A stretch of DNA of 64,000 nt from Pampus argenteus. Lineage: Eukaryota > Chordata > Actinopteri > Scombriformes > Stromateidae. The first letter of the stretch is position 1. Each line of letters begins with the position of its first letter. The notes under the pieces were generated by a model. That model was given only the letters and a program-made list of their open reading frames with translations. It was not told where the DNA came from and ran no database searches. The DNA is taken from NCBI GenBank assembly GCA_036937835.1, contig CM072864.1, positions 3,390,001-3,454,000 on the forward strand, read 5' to 3'. The position numbers and the translations under genes are program-made. Positions 47,746 through 61,330 of this stretch are shown here, piece by piece.

Positions 47746-48978
47746 TTGGAGGCTGAGTGTACCAGGGCCAAGATCTCGTCTGTGAATCACATGTCTGCCA
47801 TCAGTCTGACAGCATTAAGTCGAGACCAATCAATAGCCCGAGGGCCTCCAATCGCTGCAACTGAACGACAGAAACACGAGACGGTGACTGAGACAGTGAG
47901 AAAGGCTGAGAGTGATGGATAAGGCTACGTTTACATTTCAGCTACAATATCCATTGTTTGTTATTTGTCTTCATGTCAAAAAATATGCGGTCACATCATT
48001 AATATTTCCATAGGACTGTATGGTAAACGGTACAGTGACACGTGCAGTATTTCTATTACAGGTCTTTTACTGCAGCAACAATAACAATCACAGTTATTAA
48101 AGTTAAAAAAATGAAACTCAACAAAATGAATGAATTTTAATCCCACTGCTAGCATAGCAAAGCTAATAAAATAGCACTTTCCTTAAGGGAATTTTTGCAT
48201 CCACACAAGTGGATGTAAAAAGACATGAATTTGCACACATTTAGGAGAAGATGCATCTGCTCGAACAAAAATCTGTTCCTTTCCTGAGGCTTTATCTGTC
48301 TGCTAAAGGAAGGGAAGGACTGTCTGTATGTATCACAACAGTCATTTGTACTGTGTAACCATGTATTACTGGGGAAACTACTGCAGTGTTGACTTTTTCC
48401 ATTGTGGGCTGCTCTTGTTGTCAATTGGAACAATTACGAAGAATGCTAATTAGCGCTTTCTGATTGGCTCTCACATAAATATAATTTCTATTCACATACC
48501 TTTTTTTTTAGCTCCCTGGGAATGTAATGATAGTGATTTCCAACTGTTCAGTTAAATCAAATCTGTTATTTGGAATTGAATGACATGTTTTTTTTAATGA
48601 TATAACACTGAATAATAATCCGGCATTAATATTCAGGGAAGACAATTAAGAAGGAAGACATTTTAATTGATGGGGAGTGGTAAGGGATGATAGATAGGAG
48701 GGAGCCGGCCCCTGAGAACCACTGCTGTACATCTTCACAGCTCATAAAAAGATGCCATACACAACATTCAGACCCAAAATGTTGCGAAAATGAACCAGTG
48801 CAGTCTACAGCTACATACATATATATATATATATAAATGTGAGACCTTGACATGTTACTGTGGTGTTGCATGTGTGTGTGTGATAGATAGAACAGGAAAA
48901 AGGTAGACAGACCAGGAATGTTTCGCTCTGAGTCCCCTCGGGTGGGGGCATGTCCAGATGGCTTATTGCAAAGTACCG

Positions 48979-48991
48979 CCCCCCCCCCCCC
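48979..48991 (+). repeat. poly(C) run
   Basis: Thirteen consecutive C. A longer run of 18 C lies at 56514-56531, and a run of 13 G lies at 41586-41598. Confidence 0.9.
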
Positions 48992-49426
48992 GTTTATCCA
49001 CTAGAGTCCTGCCTCTCATGAACAACACAGAGGGTTTGTGATTCCTCACTGTTCCTCCATCCTGTGGTCTGTGGTCTTTAATCTGCAGGATCCACCCTCT
49101 GTGTCAGTTGTTGTTGTGTTTGTTGCTACCAAAACCAGAATAATAGCAACTAAAGAGCTTTGGTATGTTTGATATGTGAAATGATGTGTTTAAGCTCAAA
49201 CGTCAGCTTTAATAAAAAAAAACTTAATGAAACATATTACTCTCTGCAAGTGTCTGCTAATGATTAGGAAGAATATTCATCGTTTGCCTCACAAATGGTT
49301 GAATCATTTTTTTTCATGCATGCTTGGGGAAAGAAAATGTAAATTCACTTCAAACCTCCCAGTCAGCAGTACTGCTTTTCTTTGCGTTTTTTTTTAGTTT
49401 TTTTTTTTTTTTATGTGTACTTCTTT

Positions 49427-49880
49427 GGCATGCAAATCGATGAGTTAGCAAAGCAGTGATTTGAATTCCACACATGTGGGCATTTGATCAGAATTTGCAC
49501 CAAGATCCATGGGGCAAGTCGATCAAGGGTAATTCACTATGAAATATCCAGAGTCACGCTTCAGCGGGTGCATCCGGCCCCCGCCATTCATTTTGTTTAG
49601 CTATTCCAATGTGGCAATCCAAATGAATTAGCATGACAATTTTATTTCTGAAAAGGCTTAAGACGGCTCGTTTTTATTGGTGAATTTCAATAAGGACTTG
49701 ACAAAAGGTCTTTTGAAATTGACTGCCCCCCTCCCCCTTCCACTTGACCTTCAGGTATCTGTGTCTCTTCTGTGTATGGAGGTGGGCATCGTAAATGTCC
49801 GTATCAGCCGTAATCATTTTATATTGCCGTCCACAGCTGTATTAGTCAGGGCTTGGGAGGGTAAGCAGTTCGAGGTGATG
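49427..49880. promoter_or_regulatory. candidate conserved non-coding element, downstream
   Basis: A perfect octamer ATGCAAAT at 49430-49437 leads into ATCGATGAGTTAG, followed by low-repeat sequence with AATGAATTAGCATGAC. Motif style only. Confidence 0.2.
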
Positions 49881-50369
49881 AAAAGGTCTGAATAGATGAT
49901 GATAATAGTCATAAATCTCACAATGTGCTGTGTTAGGAAAGCTGCACTGCTCATTCTAATCTTTTCCCTCGATTTGTGCGTGAGTTTAATATATTGTGAA
50001 TGGGATGAATAATAGGTGGGTTTTTTTACAGTGTTAAAGAAATAAAATATCAGTTCTAGTTATGTGTTAGGATTTCATGTTGTTCTACTATGGATATGGT
50101 GCAATGTGTGAAATTTGGAGCAAGTTAACATGTGTAGTTGCTTTGTTCCCTACAGGTCCTGTTGCACCATAAACCATACAAAGAGGGAGGAAAGTCTCTT
50201 TGAAGTGCTCAGTTTTGTTATCTGTTTATTAATAAGGGTTGCAGGGAACACAAAAAAAAGTATTAGCTTCCTCTTCAATCGAGTGCTGAAACAATTAGTT
50301 GATTAATAAATTAAGCAAAAAAAAAACCTGACAATTTGGATAATTTGTCTAATTTATCACACAAATACA

Positions 50370-50600
50370 AAGTACAGCTGAGGCGGATGCTAATAGTATT
50401 AGCTTTGCAGGTATTTTACGTAGACCAAAGTATTTAATTAATGTTGACCTGCTAAAAGGGAAACGTCAGGGATGACCAATGTCAGTAGGATTCATCCTCT
50501 GGGAACCATGAGCGACAACATTTAATGTCAGTTTCATAGTTGTTGAGATATTTCAGTGTAGAACAAACTGACCAATGAATCAGCAGCGTAGCTAAAAAGA
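50370..50600 (+). repeat. dispersed teleost repeat
   Basis: The segment contains GTACAGCTGAGGCGGATG, TTAGCTTTGCAGGTATTT, GTAGGATTCATCCTCTGGG, ACCATGAG and GTTGTTGAGATATTTCAG in the order I know from an abundant percomorph interspersed repeat. It is diverged and carries no coding sequence. I cannot name its class with certainty. Confidence 0.5.
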
Positions 50601-52569
50601 AAGTCGATTGAATAATGGATGATAAAAGCGACACAGAGAGAGTAAAATATGAATCAGGAGTATGTGCATGGACGCTGTTCTTTCTCAGAAATGCTGCTGA
50701 GCATATGTTGGTTGGCCCAAACTCCTGTCACTCATGAATCATGCACCACCTGCATCACAGCTTTACCACCCGCAGCAGGAGCAGCTCATAAAACGTCCCT
50801 GGAAGCGTAACAGCCAGCAAAATGCACACCCACATCTTGCATCACCTCAGCCAGACAGCCATTATTTATTGTGCCTCCCGCTAGGATCCATCAATGGCAT
50901 AACTGTAGGCCTGCTGCTACAGGTTGTCAGGGTTTTCTAGTGATAAACCGACAGGGTACCCAATGCCCTGGGATCCTTAGCACTACCACCATCTCTGCTA
51001 TCATCAAAGAGCAGCTGGTGTTTGATCTGGCCTGGATCAAAAGGTGAAGGACAGAACTGTCCTGCGGTGCTACAAGAGACATAGCAATGCCATGCAGTGA
51101 TAGATAGAGACTCTGTAGAGAGGAAAGAGCTGTAGTACCAAGCAGAGCCTGGTATAATTAAGACCAAAGGGAGACCATCTTCGGGCCTCAGGGTATTTCC
51201 CGAAAGGCCTCATCTGCGTTTCTTCAAAGGCAAGAGCTACATGTCACTCTTCTCACAGATCTTTATCCTCCACAACTCTTAAATCCGATGGAGACACTAG
51301 CAGAATCGTATCATTATCATAGGGAAAGGGAGAAGACTTGAGGGGTGGAGGCTATAACAAGTTGGCGACAGCTCCTCATTGGTTTTTCTCAAGAGGGATC
51401 TTAACCGACTTTTGAGTTGAATGTTTTCTTTTTCTTCTTTTCTTCAGTCTCAACCCGGTTTGTGTCCAACTGGCTTTGTTCTATTGATGTTTCGATGGCC
51501 AAGGAAGTCGCTTTTGGCCCTAATCATTTGAAAGAACATCATCTCCCTCCCGAAGGCGCATTCTCATTAGCTTCAAAAGTGCATCAAAGAAAACAAAGTA
51601 AAGAACATGTGAAAGAGAGAGAATAAGACAGAGAGAGAGGGAGAGAGAGAGATCTGGTTCGCCTCGCCATTCATCATCATCCATCTGTCTTAAAGGCTTG
51701 GCTCAGATCCTCGTATATAATATGTTGATGAGAAAGAAAGAAAGAACAGCGGCAAGGGTGATAGAAGGAAGGAGTGATTAGCAGAGTGAAAGGAGGATAG
51801 GAGGAGGGGCACTGGATGAAAGAGAGAGAGAAAGGAAATGAAGCAAGAGGAATAGAGGACAGATGGATGAAGGAAGAGGGTAGTAAGAGACAGAAAATGT
51901 TCTCCGTCGGATCAATGCTGCGTGTTGGAGGCCGCAGCAGCAGCCGTGAGTGCAGAGACGCTGTTTGCAGTCAATTAGACGAACAGCTTCACCTCCTCCT
52001 GTCAGACGCCGGTTAAAGCCCCCGGCTGTCAGGGCAGGTCTTCCTCTTCCTCCAGACTCAGACACGCTTCCTAGTGCTCTGTGCGTTTGTGTCTACATGA
52101 GGTTATGTGATGTGTGAGAACTGGAGAACCAACCTAGCTCCGTCATAAGGTGTCTGTGATGTCCCCCATACTGTGTTTTCAGTGAAACTACGTCACCGTG
52201 TGTGAATCAGGCCAGTGGAATAAATGTTCAGCTCATTGTTGTTTGCCTGGTTGCTAAAAATAGGATAAAATAATAACAGTTCCTTTTCTAACAACTCTAA
52301 TGCTGCTGCACCCGCACGTCAGAGCGTCTGTGTTTAACACTGAAAAAAAACAGTAAAGAGATTATAGTTTAATAACAAGCAGCCAGCCAACGTTTGATGC
52401 TACTACTGGTCATAAAAAGCTAGCTTTGTTAGCTTGCCAGCTAACAAGATACAACATGTAGACAAGACATCTTTGGATGTACAAGAAGGCATGTTTCTTC
52501 TCTTTTGCCTGCTCCACTTCCAGCCCAAGCAGCAACTACCATCGCTTGAGGCTGCAGCCAATGAGTAAA

Positions 52570-52880
52570 TACCTTAAACTGCAATGTCACCGACGACCAC
52601 AAGGGGCTGGCTCCAAAAAAAAAAAATTAAAAATCACTGGCTCCAACTGCTCCATTCAAAAACTGGGAATTATTGTTGCTCTCCTTGATTACTCTGATTA
52701 TTGCTGCAGTATTTTGGGTTTAAGTTTAACGTTACTTGACTATGATATGGTTTGGTCCGAGGTAGCCACGTCTGTTTCTGAAAGGCTACGTCGCCACACT
52801 CCTTATTTGCAAGGGTCCTGGCTCCAAACGAAAAAGATGTCACCAATCATCAACTGCAACTCTGGGCTTGAAACTGGCTC
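52570..52880. repeat. dispersed repeat-like block with repeated GGCTCCAA phrase
   Basis: CAAGGGGCTGGCTCCAAAA, ACTGGCTCCAACTGC and CTGGCTCCAAACG occur at intervals, and ATGTCACC occurs at each end of the block. The style matches a common fish repeat containing 'GGGGCTGGCTCCAAAA'. The 140-codon frame across it (52477-52899) shows no domain. Confidence 0.35.
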
Positions 52881-55800
52881 ACATCGTCTTTATATATAAT
52901 CTATCCTCCAGCGCCCGCGACATGCTAACACATCCCAAAACATCATCACGTCTCTCCGCTTGGAATCGATATCACTGCTGCCAAATAGCAGACAAACCAA
53001 ACCCCAAAATATCAAACAAACCCTGTTTCTGTGATTAATAAATGTAATGTTATAGCTGAATTTTAAATTATAGTCCCTCGCACTACTTGTGTTATTAAAA
53101 AATAAATCACATTCATTACTCTGTAATCGCCCAATAACATTGATATGTTTTCATCAACTGTGTGTGTGCAAAAAAATCAATCTTAAATCATTTTGGCTGT
53201 ATTGAGTCTTGGCAAAAAAAATCTTCCCGCCGTGATAATTTCATGCACATCAACCTTTTTTATAGAATGTCCTTAAAACCACATTTTGTCAGCACCACCT
53301 CTTTAATCTTCTTTATTACGGTTTCTTCCAATATCCAAAACACAGTCGGAATAATCTTACCTTATTGGCATGTTTCACTTAAATGCATACCGTGTGTGGC
53401 TTTTTACACGTCGCTTGGAAAGTGACCCATTTCTCTCCAGCTCAACCAGATGTGGAGGTCACGGCCTCCTGAACGCTGCTGTCGAATCCTCACGGAGGGG
53501 CGTAAATAAGCCTGACTGATAAACTGATAGATGTAGTATTTTGGTGGAGTTACCTGTCAGCCACCTGTGCAGTTGGTATGATCACAGGTCCATACGCCTA
53601 CTGCCAGAAGGTTGACATGAAATGATCAATATTTTAAATATATCTGAGATGTAATAAGCAGAAATACAAGCGGAGGGAAGGTGACTGGAGGATCTTTTAT
53701 TGCAGAAATTAAATTTTTGGAGGTGATGCATTTTTTATAATTGTGTTTTTTGCGGAATGAAATAGACAGAAAGAGAAAAGAGCCTTTTTTTTTTTTCTAA
53801 AAATGCATCAATGGAAAATATGTCATAACTGTCATAATTATCGACCGCGCTCGTTTCCAGTCATCTGGAAAGATTCATGAAACGAAGACAAACTCGTGTT
53901 ATCGCACTTGATGAAAATCCTATTATTAGATTAAATAAAAGGCTTTTTAACAGTATGTTTTCACACTCCGGCCTGAGTGTGTAGGACTTTGTGTGTGACT
54001 GTGTGATTGTGTATGAGTGTGGTCAGTTTTTTTAGCATAACGCAGGGCGAGCTGAGGGGAGTACGTGTGATTGATTGAGAGAATGAGTGAGTCTGACTGA
54101 GTTGAAAAGAGTACGTGCGCACCAGTAGCCTCTAATAAAGTATTAGCGGGACAAGTAATTTGCTTCTCTGCCAAGCTCCTTGGCATGAAAAGAAGGACTT
54201 TTACAATAATGAGAGAAGCAGAGAGAGAGACAGTGGAAATGAACTCTTATCTCAACTAAAGGAGGAAAAGAGGGAGACTTAAATAGCATAATATATCAGC
54301 ATAGCACAGAGGAGGGTTGAGAGAGGGAGATAAATACAGACACATAGAGAGGGAAAAGCTGATTATTCACAAGTTAGCCCTTTTAACCCCTGGTTAGGAT
54401 GAACCAATTACACTGCAGCAACATCTATGGTAACACTCTGCCCTACAGAAACATGGAAAGTCAAATATGTCTAAATTGCACCCTTATTATTACATTAACA
54501 CATATTATTGATAAAGAGAGTTTCAGTAAAGTTAAACATGAACAGAAAGCCGTGACGTCATCAGGATGGTTTTATTTCAATGACAGCTCCATCTGCCCGA
54601 ATAAAACAAATCCGCTGCTGCGCCGCGAGAAAACAGATTTTAACATTTTAATGTAACTTTAAAAAAAAGCATATTTTCACTTTGTCTTCACTGTTTTATA
54701 GTTTATTCTTACAGTATTAGTAAGATTTTTATTGAGATCAAAAACACAGTTTATCCAGATAACGTTTGCGCAGGACTTATTGTGTATGCACAGCAGTGGT
54801 TGTATATGTTTAGCTAACCTGACAGTTAATTACTTTTTAATAATGTTGCAGCATTATTAGTTTCTCAGAAATTAGCCTGGAGAGTGTTATTATTATTACA
54901 GACATGAATGATGGCCAAAAGGTACAAAAATAAGAGTTATAATAGACAGGAATTACCCTTTAATGCTTTTAAAAAAACATAATTCATATTGCAAATCACA
55001 ATTATAATGTATGTGTGATTTGGGATGCTTTAGATTTTCATGCATTTAGGGACTTGTGTTGTAGGCGGGTTGGACCAGAAAAAAAACCCACTGGAAGTGA
55101 CTCAGACAAGCTGCATGCCAGCCTGCATTCAATAACAGAGGACTACAGGCTTCCTCCACCAGCCATCACACCAACTACTGAAAGACTGGCGCCGCAGGGA
55201 GCCGCGGAGGAGGGATGAGAGCGGAAAGTTTTGTCCTGGGTTGCTGAGGCCAAAAGAGAGTTTTGAGTTTGCAGGTGTTACATGATGAAAATGTTATAAT
55301 TACTGGCACAATATGAGGTCACCATATGTTGTTTTCTCTATAAGGAGCTTTAATTGGCTTTTTTGTAATTTGAAAAATTATTATCTGGCTCATTTGAAAG
55401 AGAAACTGAGCTCATGTAGTTTTAGAAAATACAGTTTTTAGTGGCTGCTATCAATATTTTAGGAAATTTCTTTTTTTTTTTTTTGGGAAAAGCCTCTCTG
55501 GCAGTAATTACACCATATTGGGACACTAATATTATTGTATAGAGCAGGTTTCCAAATATATGCATACGAATAGAGGTTGTTTTATCATTTCATATTGCAA
55601 ACAGCTTTATGCATAACGTGATCTTTTCACATTTAAGTAATTGTGTGATTTCTTAATCACAAGCGGCATCTACAACATTCAAGCCTCGTATGATGATTCA
55701 TAATCGAGCAATTAAAAATTGTGGACAGGAAGCCGATAAGATCACAACACCGCCATCATGTTCGTAAGAAATTAATGATCGTTTTATCAAATGTGCTAAT

Positions 55801-56454
55801 CTTAAACTATAAAAGCCTAAATATCCTCTCGGGGTTTTCTGTCTACTGCCTGTTGTTATATATCTTTAATATTTGTTGTGTTATTGTTTGTAAATTGTTT
55901 CCATTTCATTTCTATGTATGTTCTTGTTGAGTATTATGTATTTTAAAGTCACAAGCAGTGACTTTGCAAAGCTTTGGCATTAATTCATGCTTCATACTTG
56001 TCCTTATAGTGACATTAAATAAAATTAAACTAAATAAATCTGTCCAATGAAATATTTATCCATGTTTAATTTCATCAAATGTTGCACAGGTCCGGGGGCT
56101 TCCCATTAGCAATAAGTAGCTTAGTGTAATATTGATTGAATATGAATATGTAATCAAAGTGACTGGCTGAAATCTGATCTATCACTCTTGAAGTCTGTCT
56201 GCCAGCTTCACACTAATACTGCACATCCCTTTTTAACATCAAATACCTCCTCTTTCCTTTGCAGTCAAATGAATAGAATTTTTTTTGCGAGTTATAATGA
56301 AAAAAAAAAGAAAAAAGAAAAGATGAAAGGTATCAGCTGCCTGTGAGATTGTATATCCATGCAATATCTCATGGAAGCTAACTTTATTGTTCAATGTCAT
56401 GGAAAAGAATAAATGAGAAAAGCTGGTAAAGAAAGGTCATTTTTCATGTCACTC

Positions 56455-56990
56455 TTTATCCTGCCCTCTCTCCCCCTTCCTCCCTTTCTGTCTCTCTCGT
56501 ACTCTTTCTGTCTCCCCCCCCCCCCCCCCCCACAACTTTGCAAATCTAAGGCCTCTCCCCTCGTCTTTATACCATCTGTCCTCATCCCTCCTGCCTCCTC
56601 TCCTCTCATCTCTCTATCTCTGTCATCATCTCATCCCTCCCTCTCTTCCTCCTCCCCTCCTCTCCCTTCCTTTCCATCTCTCCTTCTCTTTTCTTTCTCG
56701 GCGTGAAATGTGTAGCTCATTAGTTTGCTCGCCACACCGTCTCACGTCAGTCTGTCCTTCACATCTCGCTGCACTGCTAAGAAGTCATTTACGCCGTCGT
56801 GTAGCTCCCCCTCCCCGTCCCCGTCCCCCCCCATCTCCCTATTTCCCCTCCCTGCAATCCCACCACCACCAGCCTCCATATGGTTTCATCATCATTTTGC
56901 AGCAGCACAAGAAAAAGACATCCCACCCCTTTCAAACTCCACCGCCTCCCTCCTCTCCTCTCCTCTCCTCTCTCTCTCTCTGAAAACCCT
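56455..56990 (+). repeat. long pyrimidine-rich tract
   Basis: Most bases at 56460-56700 and 56800-56985 are C or T, including 18 consecutive C (56514-56531) and a short TCCTC pentamer run near 56955. Low-complexity open frames here (Pro/Ser/Leu-rich) are not genes. Confidence 0.85.
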
Positions 56991-57299
56991 GTAAAACAGA
57001 AGAATTTGAAGGGTGAGGCTCAAGACTTGAAGAAGGAGGGAGGGGCAGGGGGATCAGGATTATCCCAGGCGTAATGATACAGCACTTTGATAGAGCAGAT
57101 TGGGAAGGCAGAAAGAAGGGAAAAGAAAGAGGAAAGGAAGGAGGCGGAGGAATAAAGCTTAAGCTGCCCCCGAAAAATCATGTAAATGCAGAGATAATAA
57201 AGGAACTGTTTGGCATTCATGGGAGTGGGTGGCACATCAGTGGGAAGAAATCTCAGTGAGACTGTTGACTAATGCCAGCTCGCTGTCTCTCTCACCCCC

Positions 57300-57330
<31 letters not shown>

Positions 57331-57589
57331 CCTGCTTCAGAGTCAGCAGGGTGTCTGGGTATTTTAAGGAGGCGATAGGCGAAAGGGGAGGACCGGGTCT
57401 TCCATCAAGTGACGGCATGAAAGTCAAATCTGCCGTGTGAGGAGTTAAAATTGCAACATGTGACATTTTATAACATAGAAAGTTGGCTGTTAAATTAACT
57501 GTGATGTGAAGTGGTGCAATGTCACCGTGTAAATCCACCCGAGTGCTGCAGTTTTTTAAAGGTACGAGTCAGTATGACGCGTTATGACA

Positions 57590-57713
57590 CTTTATTATTT
57601 CTACTCCTCTATATTTCAAAGGCAAATTCTACTTTTATGTTTTGCAGCAGATAATGATTTTACTGATAAAACGTACCACAAAGTTATTAAATGCAATAAA
57701 TTCTTCCTCACAG

Positions 57714-57744
<31 letters not shown>

Positions 57745-58190
57745 CACAACATTTTGACTTACTGTAACAGGAGAAGCATCAGTGTTACTAATCTCATTAA
57801 CGACGGCTCTGTTCAAAGTTCAGGTGCCAGTAAGCCCCGACAGTAGGTGTGACAGTGAATGCAGCACGCTCGCTGACTTTATTTATCTGTCTGTGTGTTT
57901 GCTGCTGGGAAGCGTGCGCTGATTGATCGGAGCAGAAAATATTTATCTGAAGTTGGATTTGAGGTAAAACTAGAGAGGCGTTTAAAGGCTTTAAAAAGCA
58001 AAACAAGTCGCTGAAATAGCCAAAATTCACATTACACACATTTCTCAAGTCATTTAATCCATTTTAATATAAAAAAAAAAGCTTTAAGCAAAAGTTTTCA
58101 ATGCAACTTTTACTTTGAGTATTTTTATATTGTAGTTTTGGGTTATTTTACTTCTTCCCCTACTGGTGAGACTTTACTACAACTTCTACT
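57590..58190. repeat. AT-rich dispersed repeat-like block
   Basis: Phrases such as CTACTCCTCTATATTTC, TTTGCAGCAGATAATGATTT, CAACTTTTACTTTGAG and TATTTTTATATTGTAG resemble the 'acttttactttgagtatttttacattg' family of fish repeats. An AT microsatellite (57713-57744) interrupts it. No gene. Confidence 0.4.
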
Positions 58191-58309
58191 AACTACTAAC
58201 AACTGTCTCCATGGTGGATCTATACATCTAAGTGGGATTGTTGGTGTAAGATTAGATTTCATAAATGTTTTGCTCTCTTCCAAACTTTAGTTTAGTATAA
58301 ATGGGAGTG

Positions 58310-58490
58310 ATAAATAAAGCAGGTCATCCACCAATCAGAAGATCAGCGGTTCAATTCCCGGCTCGTTCAGTGTCGTCATGGGGGAAGATACTGAACCCCA
58401 AACTGCCCTCGAAGGCGAGGTGTGTGTGTGATGCCATGAGTGTGTGTGTGAATGGGTGAATGTTTGCATTTGAAAGCACTTAAACTCCTT
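58310..58490 (+). mobile_element. tRNA-derived SINE, teleost type
   Basis: The block reads like the common fish tRNA-SINE: AGCAGGTCATCCACCAATC, a box-B-like GGTTCAATTCC at 58348-58358, CCCGGCTC, then ATACTGAACCCCAAACTGCCC and a GTGTGAATGGGTGAATG body that leads to AAAGCACTTAAA. Recognition rests on this ordered set of phrases from general knowledge of fish repeats. The copy is diverged and contains short GT expansions. It is not a functional tRNA gene. Confidence 0.75.
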
Positions 58491-60781
58491 CTTCATAGTT
58501 TAGTTTGTTCACAATTTATGTCAATATGATACTACGGTATTTAAATCTACAAATCTACATCTAACCATCGTGTATCTCTCTCTTCTTACGTGTGAATAAC
58601 AGAATAATAATTTCATCTTTAACTCAACGAGTCTTATTCTGACTTTGACTCTGCTGATATATGAGATACAAGGGCAGCATGCATTGAAAACATGAACATG
58701 AGTCAGAAGTCTAAAAGCTCTTTTAAATTGCTCCTGGAAGGACAAGATGTTTCAATGTGAAGAGTGAAGAGGATTCAGATTATATAAACCATATAAAAGA
58801 ATAAAGATACAAATAAAATCCTTCCCAACATAAGACCATCATGTGTTTTATGGTATATTCTGCTGGACCGGCCAATATTTCACTCATTTGTCGAGTTTTG
58901 TGTTTGATATTTCTGTATGTGACAGGAGTAAATAGCAAGCATCTCAGTACCACTTTGCTCTGAAGAGCGTCTCTAGACTCTAAACACCTTTTTTCAGACT
59001 GCGTCATTTCTGAGATTGGATTGAAGTGTCTGACATCAGCAATCATACCGTAATCATGTCAGGTAAAGCCGGCTTTTCCTCGACACTATATTTACATTTC
59101 ACATCATTCCTCAGCCTCTACCGCAACTCTCCCACACAGACACAGTGTGTGACATTTCAATGCAGTCACAGCGTTCGACTTTACACATGCAGTACTTTAA
59201 AAAACAAGTATCCGGATCCATTATTTATATTAAAGTAGCAATATGAGACAACAGTCAGGTGTCCAACATGAATACTGACATGTTTTTTCTCGCTGTAATC
59301 TTTCCTCTTTTCTCATACTGGCCATTAAGAGACGTCTTCATAATGCATCTTCAATGTGAGTGATGGCAAAATCCACATCTCTGCTTGTGTTTGCAAAAAA
59401 TATATATTTAAAGCTTCAAATTAAATTTCGATATTTTTTTTTAAAGTTATGATTCTTTCACTGAAGCAGGAAACAGGAAAACAGACACAAAAAGGGATTT
59501 TTCTTATTAAAAAGACATTTTTTCTTTATTGTTTTAAGACAATAGAAATGTGAACCTGTCCTTTAAATATCATGTTTTTGGATTATCATTATCGATAAAC
59601 TTAAGCTACTGGAGCTACTACTTCACATGCAGCATTTTCTGGTAGTTCAGTATGTAACAACACTTTAGTACATGAAGCTAAAGGCAGATGATACATAACA
59701 TAAACACTGAAACATAAAGCAGCACAATGCTGAAATCAGAGAATATGAATAAAAGAAGAAGATCAATTAAACTGTGAACAGCAACATGTTGACTAATGCG
59801 AGACTCTCGGCCAGAAGCGCCTAATTAAAGGATATAAAGGACCGAGCAGTATTAATGTATGGAAATGTTAAAGGTTATATGCATGTTGCTCATTTTAACA
59901 TTTAGAGAAACAGTTACTGAATCTCTCTCTCTCTCTCTAGCCTGCTCGCACGCTGCAACACTGATGCTTTATTCATATGTGACTCACCGTCTGGAGCAGG
60001 ATGTTACTCTAAATGATGAGGCGCTACCTATTAAAGGAGATACTCAGCGTATCGCAAAAATGTCAAGGACAAGTTTGCCTCGATGTGGAAAATGAACTCG
60101 CTGCGAGCACACGTGGAGAAGTTGACATTTTTTAGAGACGCGAGGTGACCAGTCGACCCCAAAACTCATAACAGGATCAACCACGTTCACGACTTTCTTT
60201 TGTCTTTCTCACTTTTTTTTATTTTTATTTGCTCAAGTTTCTCCTCAGACTTATATTTTATGTATTCATTGCTTCCATCTACTGTGTATTCTAACAATAT
60301 GTAGTCCATAATGCATGCATCCACCCATGCACATTATTTCTTATACCTTTCCCGAGCCCGGCTTCTTTTGGCTTTTGGAAAATGAACCTCTGAATTGCTC
60401 AATCTATCGCCGTCCTTCAAGGAACGCTTTTCTTTCTGGCTGTGTGACGACGAGTGTAACTTAAAGGCGGCAGCTTTTGTGCAATAAACCAATAAGGTGC
60501 ATATATATATATATTATATACTGTGTTCTGTAGGGCAGTATGTACTCAAGCTGCATTACGTTCACTGTGACAGATGACTGTTATTCTGTTGTCTACCTGC
60601 TCAACAAAGAGAAATGTTTATGGCTGTTTTCTGAAACGCGTGCGTGCACTCAATCATGCATGCACGCGTGCCTTTCTGTATGTGACGGTGAGAGTCAATC
60701 AGAGCGAAAATAGAGGGCGAGAGCATAAAAAAAGACAAAGAAGGAAAAAAAACACAATAACGGGGAAATCTGTCTGATGTG

Positions 60782-60783
<2 letters not shown>

Positions 60784-60820
<37 letters not shown>
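60784..60820 (+). repeat. (GT)18 microsatellite
   Basis: Pure GT tract in the downstream region. Confidence 0.94.
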
Positions 60821-60822
<2 letters not shown>

Positions 60823-61089
60823 CGGCTATATTTTATATTTTAATGTAAATCTTAACCTTTCTATCAGTGCTGGCTATCAGGCTTGTTGACAGCATGGTTC
60901 ATATCTGTCCTGTTGACAAGATGAGCAGAGAGAGAGAAAAGACCTGTCACTGCTGACTAATTACACTGCAAGCAAACAGTTGAGTCCTCTGTTTACATTT
61001 GGACAGCCAAGGGAGGCCGAGATGAGCATCATTAATCAGATTTTTCTATTGTATACCACCAACACACACACACATGACTGCAAATAGCC

Positions 61090-61330
61090 ATCAGTCATGT
61101 TTCTGATTTGACATGAAGGACGGTCTTCCTAATTGCCACAGAGCATTGCATTGATGAATCCCAATAAAGAGCGCGACCACATGTGGTTAATCAAAACTCT
61201 CTGGGGTTTCTGGAAGCTGCAGTCAAAGTCAATGGGGACACGAGACATTTCTCTCGAAATCATTTGCAAACGGTTCCATTAGGTTGCATAAGTTATCGTA
61301 GATATTCGATTTGGAGAGTAAGTAAATAGA
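61090..61330. promoter_or_regulatory. candidate regulatory block with RUNX/E-box palindrome
   Basis: ACCACATGTGGT at 61176-61187 is a perfect 12-base palindrome holding two RUNX-type cores (ACCACA and TGTGGT) around an E-box CATGTG, followed by TAATCAAAA. The surrounding 240 bases are free of simple repeats. Inference only. Confidence 0.25.

Noticed and set aside
52477..52899. 140-codon + ORF
   Set aside because: Overlaps a dispersed-repeat-like block with repeated GGCTCCAA phrases; includes a poly-lysine stretch from an A tract.
58310..58380. Possible tRNA gene
   Set aside because: Box-B-like sequence is present, but the stem pairing and box A are degraded and the downstream body is that of a SINE.
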